A stretch of 64,000 nucleotides of DNA from Bradysia coprophila (lineage: Eukaryota; Arthropoda; Insecta; Diptera; Sciaridae). Below are positions 26,501-39,111 of the stretch, in pieces. Every line of letters begins with the position of its first letter. Positions within the stretch are counted from its first letter, which is position 1. The DNA is taken from NCBI RefSeq assembly GCF_014529535.1, contig NC_050737.1, positions 1,183,921 through 1,247,920 of the forward strand. The letters run 5' to 3'. A program made the translations under genes and the position numbers. The notes under the pieces are model-generated. The model saw only the letters and a program-made list of their open reading frames with translations. It was not told where the DNA came from and did not search any database.

Positions 26501-28521
26501 TTTTCAGTTAGTATAGTAACACTTTTTTAATGTAAACAACATGCGATAAAATGTTTATAAAATAACACTAAACGTTTATATTAAGATTTTTCGGATTTTC
26601 GGGCTACTGAAGGTAATTCTCGTCTCTTCTATTTTTTTTTTTCATGTAGGTAGGCACAACTTTTGTACGTGTAGTAGGTAGTACGCACATGATGCATGTA
26701 TTTACATCGTAACAGAGTAAAAAAAAATGTGTTTTGTATAGCAAGATCAACCGAACAGAGATGCAATAAAAATGAACACAAATTTAATGATCTTGAAATA
26801 CACGTAAACAACACACATTTTTCTACCTTAATAATTACGCAGAGGAGAATTTTTGGAATGCATCCGACTGTGTAAACTACCAAAGTCTAAACAAAAAGTT
26901 AAATTTTGGTGGAGTACAATCCTAGCAACTGTGAGGCCTTTGAGAATCTCGCGAAAATATATCATGGTCTCAAACAGTTAAAAGACCTATGTAGCCAATA
27001 CATCTAAGTTAAAATGTAAGCGTTACGTATTGAAGAAATGTTTTAGGTGTAATGTAATCTCCATACGCACTTCTTTCGCTGTAAGACGAGAAACGATAGC
27101 ACTGCCGCAAAAATGACGCGATATGATAATTAGAATATTTTCCTTAATTTGAAAGAGAAAATCAATTTTTTTTAGACTTTAATAGCAACCGACCAATATT
27201 ATAGACGGTTTTCTCTGACCACTTTAAGTGTGCGTTCTTTAATTTTGTTAGTTTTTTTTTAGTAAGAAATAAGAAACGTGACAAATGGTTACACTAGCTG
27301 TCGTATACTTTTTGGGCATATTTTTTGTGACGTTTTTTTTGTGTTATGGGTAGCCGACGTAATTCGCGAAAACGCCATAAGACACGAGAAGAGACTTCTA
27401 AACCATACCAACGTAGAAGCCATCCTATTACTAGATATTACAAATGAGGTAAGGAGACTAAAACGAGTCAAACCACACGAACTGACCTGAAGAAGGATGC
27501 TTACAGCACATTAATTTTGGTCTTTAATCCTGCACACGTCTTACGTCTTCTAATTACGCAAGTAAAAGGGAGATGCACAATTCAACACTAGTAATAAATT
27601 AACCAATAGTCAAGATTGTACTATGCATACCGATAAAGGTGTATACAATTTTTTTTTTGTTTTTAAGCTCCGACAACTTAACCTGTTACAGACGGCAAGT
27701 ATATGACCAGTATTATTATCGGGTCTATTACTTCCATCGATCAAAGTATTTTTAATTTTTTGATTTAAAATCTTGTACTTCAATTTTTTAACATGTATTT
27801 TACTAAATAAACGATCATATTAACCAGAGCTTGTCATTATTTTTGTAGTCGTTATCGATAACAGATGAATAGCCGTGTGACAGGTTTAATCAATCGGTAA
27901 CCTCTCACAGAACAGAAGGAAGGCATATTATCAGTTTGTTACTTGTTTAAATCTGAATTTTATCAATTGCTGCAAAAGTAGAGGAACAGTTTTGTGATAA
28001 AAGCAAGCCGCTCAAAAGCACACGCGTTAGTTTCCTTGTAACACAAAGTTGTTTCCGAATTAAAGAATTACTCTACGGCGGTCAATGTGGATATTCAGGT
28101 TATTGCCTGCTTAATATCACGTAAAATAAACTAGAATCCCATATGCCTCAACAAAAAATGTCTCAGCGAGACTGTAATGTAGTATTGTTTCATTGCACAC
28201 ATATGCTTTATGCAAATGAGGACCCTATCGCTAATTTACGTCATTTCTGACGATAACAGATGATTTAAATGTTTGAAAAAATTAAAAATAATTCGTCGAA
28301 TTAAAAAAAAAAATTACCAAGTCGATCTGCATTTTGAAAGACTATTCAGAAGACATTGCAAATTAAATCAAAAATTGTTGTTTAAATTTACCTTCTGGTT
28401 GTTCCAGTAACGAGTTTGAGTAAATTTGCGTATAATATGTTCCGTTGGGCTCGTAATAGGTTTCGCTGGGAATAACTCTTTGGCAGATATCAATATCACT
28501 GGTATACGTTGCTGCTGACAT
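17526..28521 (-). CDS. hand: Hand, basic helix-loop-helix transcription factor, 5 coding exons
   Basis: Coding exons on the minus strand are 28521-28392, 23237-23076, 23005-22815, 22727-22578 and 17624-17526. Phases 1, 1, 0, 0 match and the CDS is 732 nt, 243 aa. The bHLH domain (about residues 124-178) includes [18 protein letters not shown] and NAF-like helix 1 (here NSAF), then [20 protein letters not shown] and [14 protein letters not shown] for loop and helix 2. The last exon has the Hand-specific C-terminal motif [10 protein letters not shown] at residues 226-235. The N-terminal exons carry a Tyr/Ser/Pro-rich region including [10 protein letters not shown]. Hand proteins are nuclear, bind E-boxes as dimers and control heart, visceral-muscle and blood-cell development. 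The start is the first ATG of exon 1; the longer frame upstream begins with TTG only. Introns 1 (5.2 kb) and 4 (5.0 kb) are large enough to hold enhancers. Confidence 0.95.
18653..18742. repeat. 18-bp tandem repeat, five copies
   Basis: The unit GTCACTCGAGGTTTGATA is repeated five times. The first four copies are identical and the fifth is diverged. Each unit contains a CTCGAG palindrome. Because 18 is divisible by three, both strands read open through the repeat as a repeating hexapeptide, which explains the small ORFs there. Confidence 0.9.
18764..19529. mobile_element. Long inverted-repeat MITE (foldback type) in hand intron 4
   Basis: The termini are AGGGTGGGTCGTATTTTCAT and its complement, and the arms continue inward for roughly 250-300 bp with moderate divergence and small indels. 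Matching internal blocks include the pair around CGGGGTAGTAGCATGAAATT and the pair around GAAGGTCAACAAC. The element is flanked on both sides by AAAT, a possible 4-bp target-site duplication. It has no coding capacity, so it would be non-autonomous. Confidence 0.8.
19839..20046. mobile_element. hAT-like MITE in hand intron 4
   Basis: Terminal inverted repeats of about 31 bp start ACGACAGAGTAAA on the left and end TTTACTCTGCCGT on the right, with a few mismatches. The flanks read ATGAACAC on both sides, an 8-bp (at least 7-bp) target-site duplication as expected for hAT-superfamily insertions. A second nested inverted pair (AGGGACC and GGTCCCT) lies inside. There is no ORF. Confidence 0.8.
23238..28391 (-). 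other. Intron 1 of hand, about 5.2 kb
   Basis: This intron separates the first coding exon (ending QPEG) from the exon that begins [15 protein letters not shown]. It contains one copy of a dispersed repeat at 25520-25964. No other coding exon was recognised. The rest is AT-rich sequence with short ORFs. Confidence 0.7.
25520..25964. repeat. Dispersed repeat, copy 1 (second copy at 54185)
   Basis: It starts ATGAGGGATTCTTTTGAAAA and aligns over roughly 400 bp with 54185-54590 in the same orientation, with scattered substitutions and small indels. Internally a block with TTTCT, then TTCTCCAGTTAC, GTACAGGGTC and GTGTCATTAGAAA is repeated about 150-170 bp later in diverged form, so the element is itself built of tandem units. 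The ORFs across it on both strands are not genes. Confidence 0.75.
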
Positions 28522-29472
28522 CTTTTCTTCACTCAATTTCTTTTCTTTTTTTGTTTCAAACAAATTAATTCAACGATAAATCAGCATCGAATTTTTAATT
28601 ATTTTTTTATTTTAATTGCATTTATCACAGATGCATTTTCTTATTCATAATAATTGCGCATATATACTAGAAAAATGTGTCGAATATCATTTACTTTCAC
28701 AATACACTGGACACAATAGAACCGAAACACTCTACGCTTTTCGTTTTCTTTTTTGGCTTACAGAACTTTTTGTGGTACAAAAAATATACTGAACCCGGCT
28801 ACTAGCAAAAGTGAACTGAAACTTTTCATCAAAACTAATATTGCGCATCACAACGTACACATATAATTTACTGAAAACATCTTCATCATATTGCATTTTC
28901 AAACCCTCCCACTTTCGAATGATACATTTTCTAATAACAGGATGACGACAAAAAGTTGAACCGATTTTCCGTTTATCGTTCATGAATTCGTTGAATCGAA
29001 TGCCGAGTGGATAGTCTTCTATTTATATTTATATTTCCTAGAGCTCATCGAGCGACCAGCCCTTACTCGTTTGGTTGGAACAATTTCAGACGTTATAGCA
29101 GTGGAATTCAGTGGAATATCGAATATATGAAGGTCCTTAGTGTGGAACGCAACACACATGTTACGTCCCACTCCAAGGACCTTTTTCAAAAAAGTTTCAA
29201 AAAGTTACATAAACTCAATGTCAAAATGGCGACATGCAAAATTAGCGGATATAGAGAAATTCTAGCACTACGTCGAAAACGTAAGAATAGTTTCTATCTC
29301 ACCTTCGCAGTAGAGACGATGGGTTCTAAATTTACGGATGAAGTAGGCAGACTCTTAAGTTTGGAAACCTATGACGAATGGAAGAAATCTTTTTTACTTT
29401 ACTAGTGAGGTAATGTGGCTATTCCCTCACTAGTGAAAACCTTTTCCCTCGCTCGTAAAGTAAAACGTTATA

Positions 29473-29572
29473 CTATACCAGTGAAATAATTTGATATCTC
29501 GTATCACGATGAGTAAAAGTACCTCGGGCTGAAGCCCTGGATACGAGATATCAAATTACTTCACTGGTATAG
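29473..29572. mobile_element. 100-bp MITE with TA target-site duplication
   Basis: The 33-bp terminal inverted repeats begin CTATACCAGTGAA and differ at a single position. TA flanks both ends, as expected for Tc1/mariner-type insertion. The 34-bp centre has no coding capacity. Confidence 0.85.
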
Positions 29573-31681
29573 TAATGTGCATCTAATGATTCAACAGCAC
29601 ACGCATTTTAGAAGATTATCCTTCTTCGACATCAGACAAATTGAAATGATTGAATTCTGCTTGCCCTTAAAGAGTTTCGTAGTTATTCCATTACAAACAA
29701 TGCGTTACACAATAAGAGAAAGGACCTCACCAGCTAACTTTTTTTGTTTGTTCATTTAAAATGCATCAGCTGAATGAACAGCTCTACTAATCTCCCTGTA
29801 AAATTTTCCAATTGTTGGTGTTGATGTTGTAAATACACATTTCGGTATACGAAAGAAAAAAATGTGTATAAGTACAAACATCACTGAACGTTCTTCTGTT
29901 ATTCGCAGTGGGAGGTCCTCCGTTTCATTGGTTCAGTTGAGTACCAATGAAAACACTGTACCGTTAGATGTAAATTTTTGCATAATTTAATTAAACTGAA
30001 GTGTGGCGGTTTTGATAAATCTACTCAACGTTTTTGTTTTATGAGACTGAAAGGATCCTTTCTAATTAGATGACTGTGTCGTGTTAATACAAAAATATTT
30101 GTTTAAACAATTTGGATGGGTGTCTTACCATTAAAATAACGAATGAGTTGTTGTTATCTGCTATTGTATATATACTGTCTGCAATTAAATTACAAGAAGG
30201 ATCAAGACGGAAAAATGGGAATTTTGCTTAGAGCTGAATTGTATATTTTCCTACAGAAAAATTCAGATTTTTCCTTCCTTCCTTCCTTCGTCACACATCA
30301 ACTTTTTGTTCAGGGACTTTTTTGGGAAAATATCTTCCCAAATTTTCTTACGTTTTCCCACATTTTCAAATGTGAGAAAATTAGAGCTAACTTAGGAAAA
30401 TGTCCAAAAATAGTCCCTGATTACTTTCCTACAATTGAGTCAGCAAAGAGTTTAGGTTTGTATCGATTCTGTCGAGGACATTTAGTGGATTCGAAACTCA
30501 AATTTAGTAAAAAATTGCAAGGCACTGTTTGTGGACAAGCGGAAAGTGATTAATCTGGCGAATAACCTGGGTCGATGGTAAGAGAAAAAAACTTTCTTCG
30601 AGATAACTTTGAATGTCAAGAGTGACATTTGAGTGACAGAAGTGATAGAAGAACGTAGCGACATGTGATGCGAGCATTCTGGCTGTATTTTACAGAAAAC
30701 ACCGTTTTTACCGTTTTTACCACCACAGGAAATTTTTCCGTTGCGAGGCTTGACCTAAAATAGTACGAGTGGGAATAAAATTTCATACAAAATAGTACTC
30801 TGTATATTTGGCAGCTGTCATTAATAGCACTTTTGCTTGAAGTGCGTTGATGAAAATCAGGACAAATGATGTAAATTATGCTTCTTTTGAGTATGCACAG
30901 GAAGTATCATTTTCTTATTTATGACACTTCGAGTAGTTTACTTTCCTCAATAAAGTTTCTCAACCTTACTGTGCTCGAGATGTGAAAATGGTCATTACAA
31001 ACGTCCCTAGAAGTAGCTCCTTACGTTTACTTCCTCAAGACGTAAAGTATGTAACATGTTATTGCTTCGAAATTTCTGGTTTCTGCCAACAAAATGCACC
31101 ATCGCAAATACGACATGATCTGCGTTTTTCGACTTAACATTGGATTTGATATTATTGTTGAACTTTAAATTTTCCTTGAATTTTTTCCGTTTGGGTAAAT
31201 TGAAATTAAAATCATTAAATTCAGTGCAGGTAAAATCTAGCTTCAGTTACCGATTGATTAACACCTGACCTGTTTCGTGTTAGTGATAAAATCACCCATC
31301 CCATGACCTTGATATCCGAATAGACCAAATTTTGAATTGATTCTGACAAATTACATAATTTCGAAATATTTCCAAACATCATGAATTGTTGGAAAACATT
31401 TAATTTTTTTTTGTTACGAACATATGTATCGTTTTTAAGAGAAAGGTATCGTTGTGACCTCACAAACCGATATCCATATCCTTCAACGAAATTTGTTATT
31501 TAAAACTCGACAACGTTCCAGAAATATAAACAAAATTAACACAATTATTCGGTTCAAGAGTCATGTTACGACGTCTTAACTTAACAGACAGTTTAGGGTA
31601 AAAAAATACTTCTTCAAAACCCGTACCGATTGAAAGTGTAAGTAGAGTGTCGTGTCTATTGGTTGGGATGGGAGACGTTCA

Positions 31682-31995
31682 AAATTATCGATAATATCAA
31701 TCAAAAGAAATTATCGATAATTTATTAATCATATCGTTATCGATAATTTAATAATTATCGATAATTATCAAAATATCGAAATTCGATAATTATCAAAATA
31801 TCGATATTTTGATATTTAACTGAAAATGCATGATAATATACCGATATATCGGAATATATCGATAAAAATCGGATTTTCGGACCGAAATATCGATGTATCG
31901 AATTATCGATATCTTGATAATTATCAAAACATCAATAATTATCGATTATCAATATTTTTTTGTCGATAATTATCGATAATCATTATCATTATCGC
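31682..31995. repeat. ATCGATAAT low-complexity palindromic repeat block
   Basis: About 310 bases are built almost entirely from variants of TTATCGATAATT and GATATATCGA, on both strands because the unit is palindromic. Many copies match TATCGATA, the binding consensus of the insect factor DREF. This may simply be an expanded microsatellite. Confidence 0.8.
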
Positions 31996-33820
31996 CCATG
32001 TCTAGTTATATATAGTAAGGTTTATATTTTACTACATATACATGCGTCTAATTTGTGTAATTGTACTGAGAACATAAAATTCACATCAACCGGGATTAAT
32101 TAGTACAAAGGCCATATAGATGAACATAGAGAATCCTATCAAAATTTTTGTGGATATCCTTAACATCATGAAAAACTTTCTTAAACATGATGAATTGCTT
32201 TGAAAACGGTTCGTCACAACTCTTTTGGTCGTCAGAGGAAAACTGAGACCGAATAGATATGGAGTAACAACAATTTTAAGCACTGGGGCCAATGGGTTTG
32301 AAGAGGGTTTATAGATTTTGAGATCTATGAACATTCAAAATCACACCTGGCGAAAATTGGTCTGATTTCGTCAAGGCCATTTTCAAAAGTATTGAATTTA
32401 TTAATAAAATCCTAAAGATTTTTACAAGTGGTTGGGTAATTGAAGGATGAGGAAACATCTATAAATTTAAAGTCGCGAGAAATAAAGTCATTGCATGCCT
32501 CTCTTTGTTAACTTGACATATTCTAAATTCATTCTGATTGTCGAGTCCTATTTGCGCAAACTACCTATCATCTTCTTGGTATACTTCATTTATACTGTCT
32601 CTCTCAATGAGGCTGATTTCGAGTCGTAACATCAATCACCTACGCAAGGACAAATTGTCCTGGACAACCCAAATTAGTATATTATGGTGCCTAAAAAACA
32701 CCTAACTACTTCAAAAAAACAACAACTTTCCTTATATCATCAATTGCACGAGCTCATGATGATGTCCTGCCAGTAAACATAGATATATTTTTCCTTACAC
32801 ACAACATACAATAAGTAACAGTAGATACAAAAAAAAAATTGTGGACATTGCACTTAATGTGAACAACATATTGTTGCCATTTGTTATGGTTAAGGACGAT
32901 ATTTTACCCGAAAAAAAAAAATCCATTCAAAATCTAAATATCTCAAGTGGCGCCTAAAAAATAAATGCAAATAATGTGTCTCTCTTATGCAACAGACAAA
33001 TTGATACATGTGTGTATGCCGTAGCTTACAAATTTGTTTATTTAATGTAATAGTAGAACAGAAGAAAAAAATACGACTTTTTCTTTTGCATATAGTAAGT
33101 ATAAAATGCTACTTAATTATACTAATATATAGCGAACTATGTTGCGTTGTGTATATTAACATGGTATAGGTGTTGTACAGAAGCGTCTACTTCTGAAAAT
33201 AACTTGTTAGTGAAATAAAATTAGATGTTTGAAGTATCATTCGGTAAATGTAAGTATTCTTTTCTCTATCTTGGGCCCACCATCATATAGTTTAGTTCAG
33301 GTGCTGGGCTCACTATATAGTTGCTGGACATTTTCCAAATATTTCTGGGGAATACTATATCCAACAGAATCTAGTAAAACAACCATTAAATTAAATTGAT
33401 TGTTACTGATCTGCATATTAGGCAAAATTGTTTAATCCGGTTCTGACTGTTTATAACTACTAGTTATGAACTGGACATAACATAAATGGTGTATTGCCCT
33501 AGTATTCAAAGACAATGTTTCAGATTTAGATCATCAAATGTAGGGAAAGCGTGTCATTAATCGGACTAAGACGAGACTATTGTATGTTACGTACGTAACG
33601 TACCTGCGGGAAAATTTGCTTACTAGCACGAGGGGAACTTTGTATCCAGAGCCGAACTAGATCGATACAATCCACAGAGTGAATAAGCACATTTTTCCGT
33701 ATGTATTATATTATTACATGCTAGCGTCCGGTAAGCATTTTTTCGCAACAAGTGACGAAAAGTGAGACTTTCCTTTGCCTTTATTGCGAAAAACATTGTA
33801 TATAACTCGATGATAGATGA

Positions 33821-33888
33821 TTTTTTAGGCACAAGATGTGTATTGTTACACTCGGCCTACGGCCTCTACACATCTATTGCCTAAAAAA
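33821..33888. repeat. 68-bp hairpin with 22-bp arms
   Basis: The arms 33821-33842 and 33867-33888 are complementary with two mismatches and begin TTTTTTAGGCA. The loop contains a second small palindrome, GGCCTACGGCC. The right flank resembles 3355-3390 in the MCT intron, so this may be part of a dispersed element. Confidence 0.6.
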
Positions 33889-36800
33889 GCATTTATCACT
33901 CGGTTGTATGAATAACTCTTTTACAGTCACAAACAGTGATACAAAGTTCACTTTGCCGTACTCTGTCATGCCAAATAATAAAAAAATCAAATTCGTTAGA
34001 CCATCGATCAAAAAACTCAAATGTATTGGTGTAAAGGGTCGTAACGATCGTCCGGTCGTTCCTAATAGATTACATAAGAAAAGGGAGGCGGGAAGGCGCT
34101 ATGATGCTTTTGTTACAGTTCATTCATTTTCTTCCCATGCATAGTGTCACACAGTTATATAACAGGGAGGAAGAGGATGTTTTATTACCTAACGTATGAA
34201 AAGTCCCTAATTTCAAACGTATAGTATGTGAAAGCTATATAGACTGCATTTGAACGAAGTATTTAATTTGTCAACCACCGAAAAGACCTAAATGTTTACA
34301 AGTTGCGATGACGCCCGAGCAAACAAAAATCGAGGAAAAGATATGAAAGTATATGACGATTTCCTTGTAAACAGTGAAGTATTTGGATACCCTTTTTTCG
34401 ATTTTTTCCCATACAAAACCAGTATATGGAAGTATATGAATATTCAGTATACCGTCATGCACTTTCATGTTCTTATTTAGCATATCACCGTATACTTTTT
34501 TATACTCATGACGCTCTGGTGACATTTTTGAGAAAATTGAAATTGTTGGTAAAAAGTGCTTTTAATGAAATACGACATTTTCGGTTTTGATTACCCATCT
34601 TCGTTCACAAACTCCAATCTTTATTGCCATCAAAGAATGAGAAAATTAATGAAACAAAATTTTTCTTTTAAGTTGCCACAGCACTGCTCCTAGCATGAAC
34701 ACTGATTTGACAAGTGTCAAATTTGGAGGCTTTAGTGATATGAGCTACCGCTTACGATTGTTTGTATTGTATGTTTTATCTCACGCATCGAAGTCAAATA
34801 TCTATCTATACAAAGGAAACGCAGTGCCTACTGTGATTTCATCAGCCTTCGAATATTTTGTATGTTAATGCTAGCTAGTAGCAGGGCTGTGAAGTTGCAC
34901 ATTTTTCAGTCGCCAGAAAAACCCTTATACCTAACAAGACAAAACTCTACACATATTCCTATCAAGAGAAAGCTCTACAGATACGCCTAACAAGAAAAAC
35001 GACAACGGAATAAACAGTATAACGTGAACTGATAAGAATGTTTCAAGAATTTTTATATTATTGAACATTGGTCTCACATGACATCTCACAAGGATGATGT
35101 TGCCTCGACGAGAGTTCATGACAGCCTGACTTTTAGTATGCAAAAGTATACAGAAGGGTATGAGTAAATACTGTTGACAGTATTTAATTATACCCTAAAA
35201 TATACCTGCAACAGACAGTATATAAAAGTTTATGATCATATACTTAAAAACCAGTATATGCATATACTATTTGGCTGTTTTTTTTTTTTTTGCTCGGGAC
35301 CACCTTTTCTTGGCTTGTGTAACGAAACAGCATCAATAGCATCAATAAATGCTCGAAATATACGGTAAATGGACACAGAATATACATGTATCGTGCAAGC
35401 GTATCCCGATGTCCAATGTCATATTTTCCTTTCTGAACAAAAAATGAGTGAAGATTTACTCGATATCCAATCAACTTATAAAAAGGAAAAGGCTTCCACC
35501 TATGATGTTACTATTGTAACTCCTATTCCAATGGATGCGGAAGTGGACCTATGGCCCAGCACTCGGTGAATTTGGTACTATTGGATCCGTAATTATCCCT
35601 GCTGAACAATAAAATTTGAAACATCTGGTACTCCCCTATACGATCCTACGCGAAAAACTAAAAAAAATCAAATGGATGCAGAAGTGGACATGAAGCTCCG
35701 TAAACTGGATCCTCTGAACCAATCATCATAAATATTCACAAACAATTATTTACACTCAAACGGAAAATCTTTCAATTTCGAAATCCCTCTATCTAAAAAG
35801 CTTTCAAAAGTCTTGACGAGCCATCTGTTATTGATGTAAGGAAGCTTCATTTATCGAATTGAACCAACACCAAAATCTCATATGTTTGCGCGATGTTTCC
35901 CCTTTTTCATTTTACGAAAAAATGTAAATTGCAATGATGTCCCTCTTCCGCACACATCGACCATTATGCCGGCTGCGTCGAATGAACCATACATTCGCCT
36001 CTTTCCCACCGATGTGACACCTTAAACATCAGCAGAAACTTAGGACAAAACAGAGAGTTTGGACTTTGTTCGTTGGAATTGTGTTGTCGGACAGACAGAT
36101 TGAACAACAAAACACTCTCTTTTTGATATTTTCTTTTAGTTAATTGCACGAACAGATATTAATTTCAGTTGATTGGCCATTTAAAGTTTGATTTTCTGTC
36201 TGTTTTCATTTGCTTTTAATTTATTGTGCATCAAATCTTCATTTCGAAAATGATTAACACTGGGTAAGTTCGGTGGAAATGTAGTCCATATAGGTGCAAA
36301 GTAGAATGATGTTATGTATGTGGTGTCAAAGTCTAATGAATACATTACCGGAGTAATAATTTACAGTTAGACTTTTTTAAAGGCTGTGCATACGTAGACT
36401 AGACAGACCGAAAATGAAACGTTGTGCTGTACAAACATTACGCCCATCATGACATGACCAACCTACTTTTCACAGAATTTCCAGATTTCATTTTTGTTCA
36501 CTTGTTAGAGTTCATTGATGTTGATGATTGTCGAATAGATATTAGGGCTGGATGTAGGAGAGTTGGGTCGCTGAATGAGACCTATTCATAAGTCTTGAAT
36601 TTATTTGATCTGACCTTCCAATGGTACAATAGTGTAACTGAAGGGTATACGTTGCATTAATGTTGCTTCTGTCCAACGCACTACTCACTACTCGTTATTC
36701 TGTCTCATTACAGCATTGAAATTGTTCTATTCACTTACCTTAAAGAACAACAGTTCGGTAATGATCGAAGTCGCCGGATAAGCTTCGCAATTGATCGTTA

Positions 36801-37255
36801 AGAATGATGGATTTTAGGAGCTAATTGCGTTCATTGATCAGTTAAGTGAAGATAGAATCAAGCGAAGAAGACTCTCTGGAACATCAGTTTGAGATATAAG
36901 CTATTGTTGTGATGACTCTTGCTTGAGTTATTCGTTTTATTATATTATTGCAAATAAATGGGAGGTTTAACTAATTAAAACTTGGGTAGCTGAGTCAGCC
37001 AAGTTTGCAAAGTTTGGATCATAAAACTAAATTCTTCCTTTTTCCGTCTTAAAACAATGTCAAGCAATGTCTTGTCATCAGTCAGCGAAAGCAATAACAA
37101 ACATAACAAACATAACGAGTGTAATCTTATCCTAACACCATGATAAAACCGTAACATTCGATAAGCTTTAAAAATCACACGAGCTGTTCAATGGTCAAAG
37201 GTGCAAAAATCTGTAGCTCGAAATTTAATTAAATTTCCTACTCTTCTCTAACGAT

Positions 37256-38837
37256 ATGGATAACAACACGAAGTACATAGGACTCCCAACGACAAATATT
37301 TTAATGTGACTTTCAATTTCAACAAAACAAAAAATTTACTTTGCAGAAAACTAGCTGGTCGTACCATATTCATTACCGGGGCATCTCGGGGGATTGGAAA
37401 GGCTATTGCATTGAAAGCGGCAAGAGATGGAGCTAATATTATTGTAGCTGCTAAAACAGCTGAACCTCATCCCAAATTACCGGGTACCATTTATACTGCG
37501 GCTAAGGAAAGTGAGTCGGTTTTTATTACCACTGATTGCTGGTAAGCAGTTAGTTATCGAATTTTTCCAACTTTCCAGTTGAAGAGGCCGGCGGAAAAGC
37601 CTTACCTTGTATCGTAGATGTAAGAGATGAAAATCAAGTTCGTAGTGCAATTAAAAGTGCCGTAGATAAGGTACGATGGACATTGGGACATACCTGCGGT
37701 TAACGACATAGCTCGACTAAATAATTTTCTCTTTCTATTTAGTTCGGAGGCATCGACATTTTAGTCAACAATGCCAGTGCAATTTCATTAACGCCAACCC
37801 TACAAACGGATATGAAACGTTACGATTTGATGCACACTATTAACACCAGGGGAACATTTTTGGTGTAAGATCTCTTTTTCCTTCCCTTGCTCCGACTTCG
37901 AAAATCTAAATCATGCATTGCAGATCCAAAGAATGTCTTCCGTACCTGCAGAAGAGCAACCATGCTCACATATTGAATTTGTCACCACCGTTGAACCTAG
38001 CACCACATTGGTTCTCTCAGCATGTGGCGTACACAATGGCCAAATATGGAATGTCGATGTGCGTATTGGGAATGGCTGAGGAATTCAAAACGAAAGGAGT
38101 TTGCGTGAATGCTTTGTGGCCGAAAACTGCCATTCATACAGCTGCTATCGAAATGTTAACCGGACCGGATAGCAATCAATTCTCCCGGAAGCCGGAAATA
38201 ATGGCCGACGCGGCGTATGAGATTTTATCAAAGGATCCACGCTCCACGAAGACGGGACAATTTTATATCGACGAAGAGGTTCTTCGTTCTGCTGGCATTA
38301 GCGATATGAATCAGTACGCATGTGTTCCGGAAAATGCACACAATTTGATGCCAGACTTTTTCCTCGACACTCCACCGGAAGAAATTGGAAAATTCGCTCC
38401 AGCTGCGGCCGCAGGTTCATCGGCTGCTGGAGGAGGTGGGCAAATCGACACACTCTTTGCGAAAATCGAACAGCAGTTGAATGAGGATTTGGTGAAGCGT
38501 GTCAATGCTGTGTACGCGTTCAATGTTAAAGGCGATGAGTCCGGTTTGTGGTATTTGGATTTGAAAAATGGCAGTGGCAAGTGTGGTAAAGGAGACAGTC
38601 CGACACCGGCCGATGCTACGTTGACGATGGACTCAAAGAATTTCTTCGCAATGTTTTCTGGTAAGCTTTGTAAATTTTTTTGCCCCTGGGACGATGCTGA
38701 GATGGTTCTAATTTTTGGTTTTAGGTAAATTGAATGCCGCCACTGCCTTTATGAGTGGAAAATTGAAAATATCTGGTGACTTACAGAAGGCCATGAAGTT
38801 GGAGAAGCTGATGGGTAGCTTGAAATCGAAATTATAA
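37256..38837 (+). CDS. Hsdl2: Hydroxysteroid dehydrogenase-like protein 2 (SDR + SCP2), 6 exons
   Basis: Exons are 37256-37305, 37347-37510, 37579-37670, 37743-37864, 37924-38660 and 38725-38837; the CDS is 1278 nt, 425 aa, close to the usual HSDL2 length of just over 400. The N-terminal short-chain dehydrogenase has the NAD(P)-binding motif TGASRGIG (27-34), NNAS (111-114), catalytic Ser163 and the YxxxK pair Tyr179/Lys183. An Ala/Gly-rich linker (about 300-315) leads to a C-terminal SCP2 sterol-carrier domain (about 315-424). The protein ends SKL, a PTS1 peroxisomal signal. HSDL2 proteins are linked to fatty-acid and lipid metabolism; the substrate is not established. Exon 1 is the least certain part: it gives the correct phase but implies a 41-base intron, and the ORF of exon 2 has no ATG of its own. 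Confidence 0.93.
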
Positions 38838-39111
38838 ATGAAAAAAATACTTCTGATAATTGTGTGGGTAACCGGGTGTTTTGGTTGTGGATTCCGCGTT
38901 TGTTGTTCTATGAGAACTGTGAAATTTTTGTACTGAAACTTTCGTTAAAAATTGAAAAAAAAATAAAAGAAATGCGAAAACGTTGCTGCTATGAGGAATT
39001 TAAACGGATGAACAGTTTTGATGTCCGAGGAACCTGGTCTTTGTCGAAAATGAAGTAAAAAAAAATTGTCATTGAACCCTCCACTTTGTTCGAATCTTTT
39101 AATTTCCAAGC
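38838..39111. other. Shared 3' intergenic gap between the two Hsdl2 genes
   Basis: Only 274 bases separate the two stop codons of the convergent genes. An AATAAA at about 38962-38967 on the plus strand may serve Hsdl2. Overlapping 3' ends are likely in such a short gap. Confidence 0.6.

Larger units (their letters stand above)
28522..37255. other. 8.7-kb intergenic region between hand and Hsdl2
   Basis: No coding gene could be supported. The left end should include the hand promoter and 5' UTR, since hand is transcribed leftward from near 28560 or beyond. The region holds a TA-flanked MITE (29473-29572), an ATCGATAAT-rich low-complexity block (31682-31995) and a hairpin (33821-33888). ORFs such as 29007-29405 and 30143-30553 have no recognisable domain and biased, repeat-like composition. 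Confidence 0.5.

Noticed and set aside
29007-29405. Plus-strand ORF of 132 codons upstream of hand
   Set aside because: No domain or splice partner is visible, the ORF does not open with a convincing ATG context, and it adjoins MITE sequence.
30143-30553. Plus-strand ORF of 136 codons
   Set aside because: It consists largely of loose repeats of TTTTCC and GGGACTTTTT type words and has no recognisable domain.
33836-34144. Plus-strand ORF of 102 codons
   Set aside because: Its start overlaps the hairpin at 33821-33888 and part of it resembles sequence at 3355-3390, so it is probably repeat-derived.
36975-37178. Minus-strand ORF ending LQTWLTQLPKF
   Set aside because: It looks slightly exon-like, but no acceptor or upstream partner could be shown and Hsdl2 starts immediately on the other strand.
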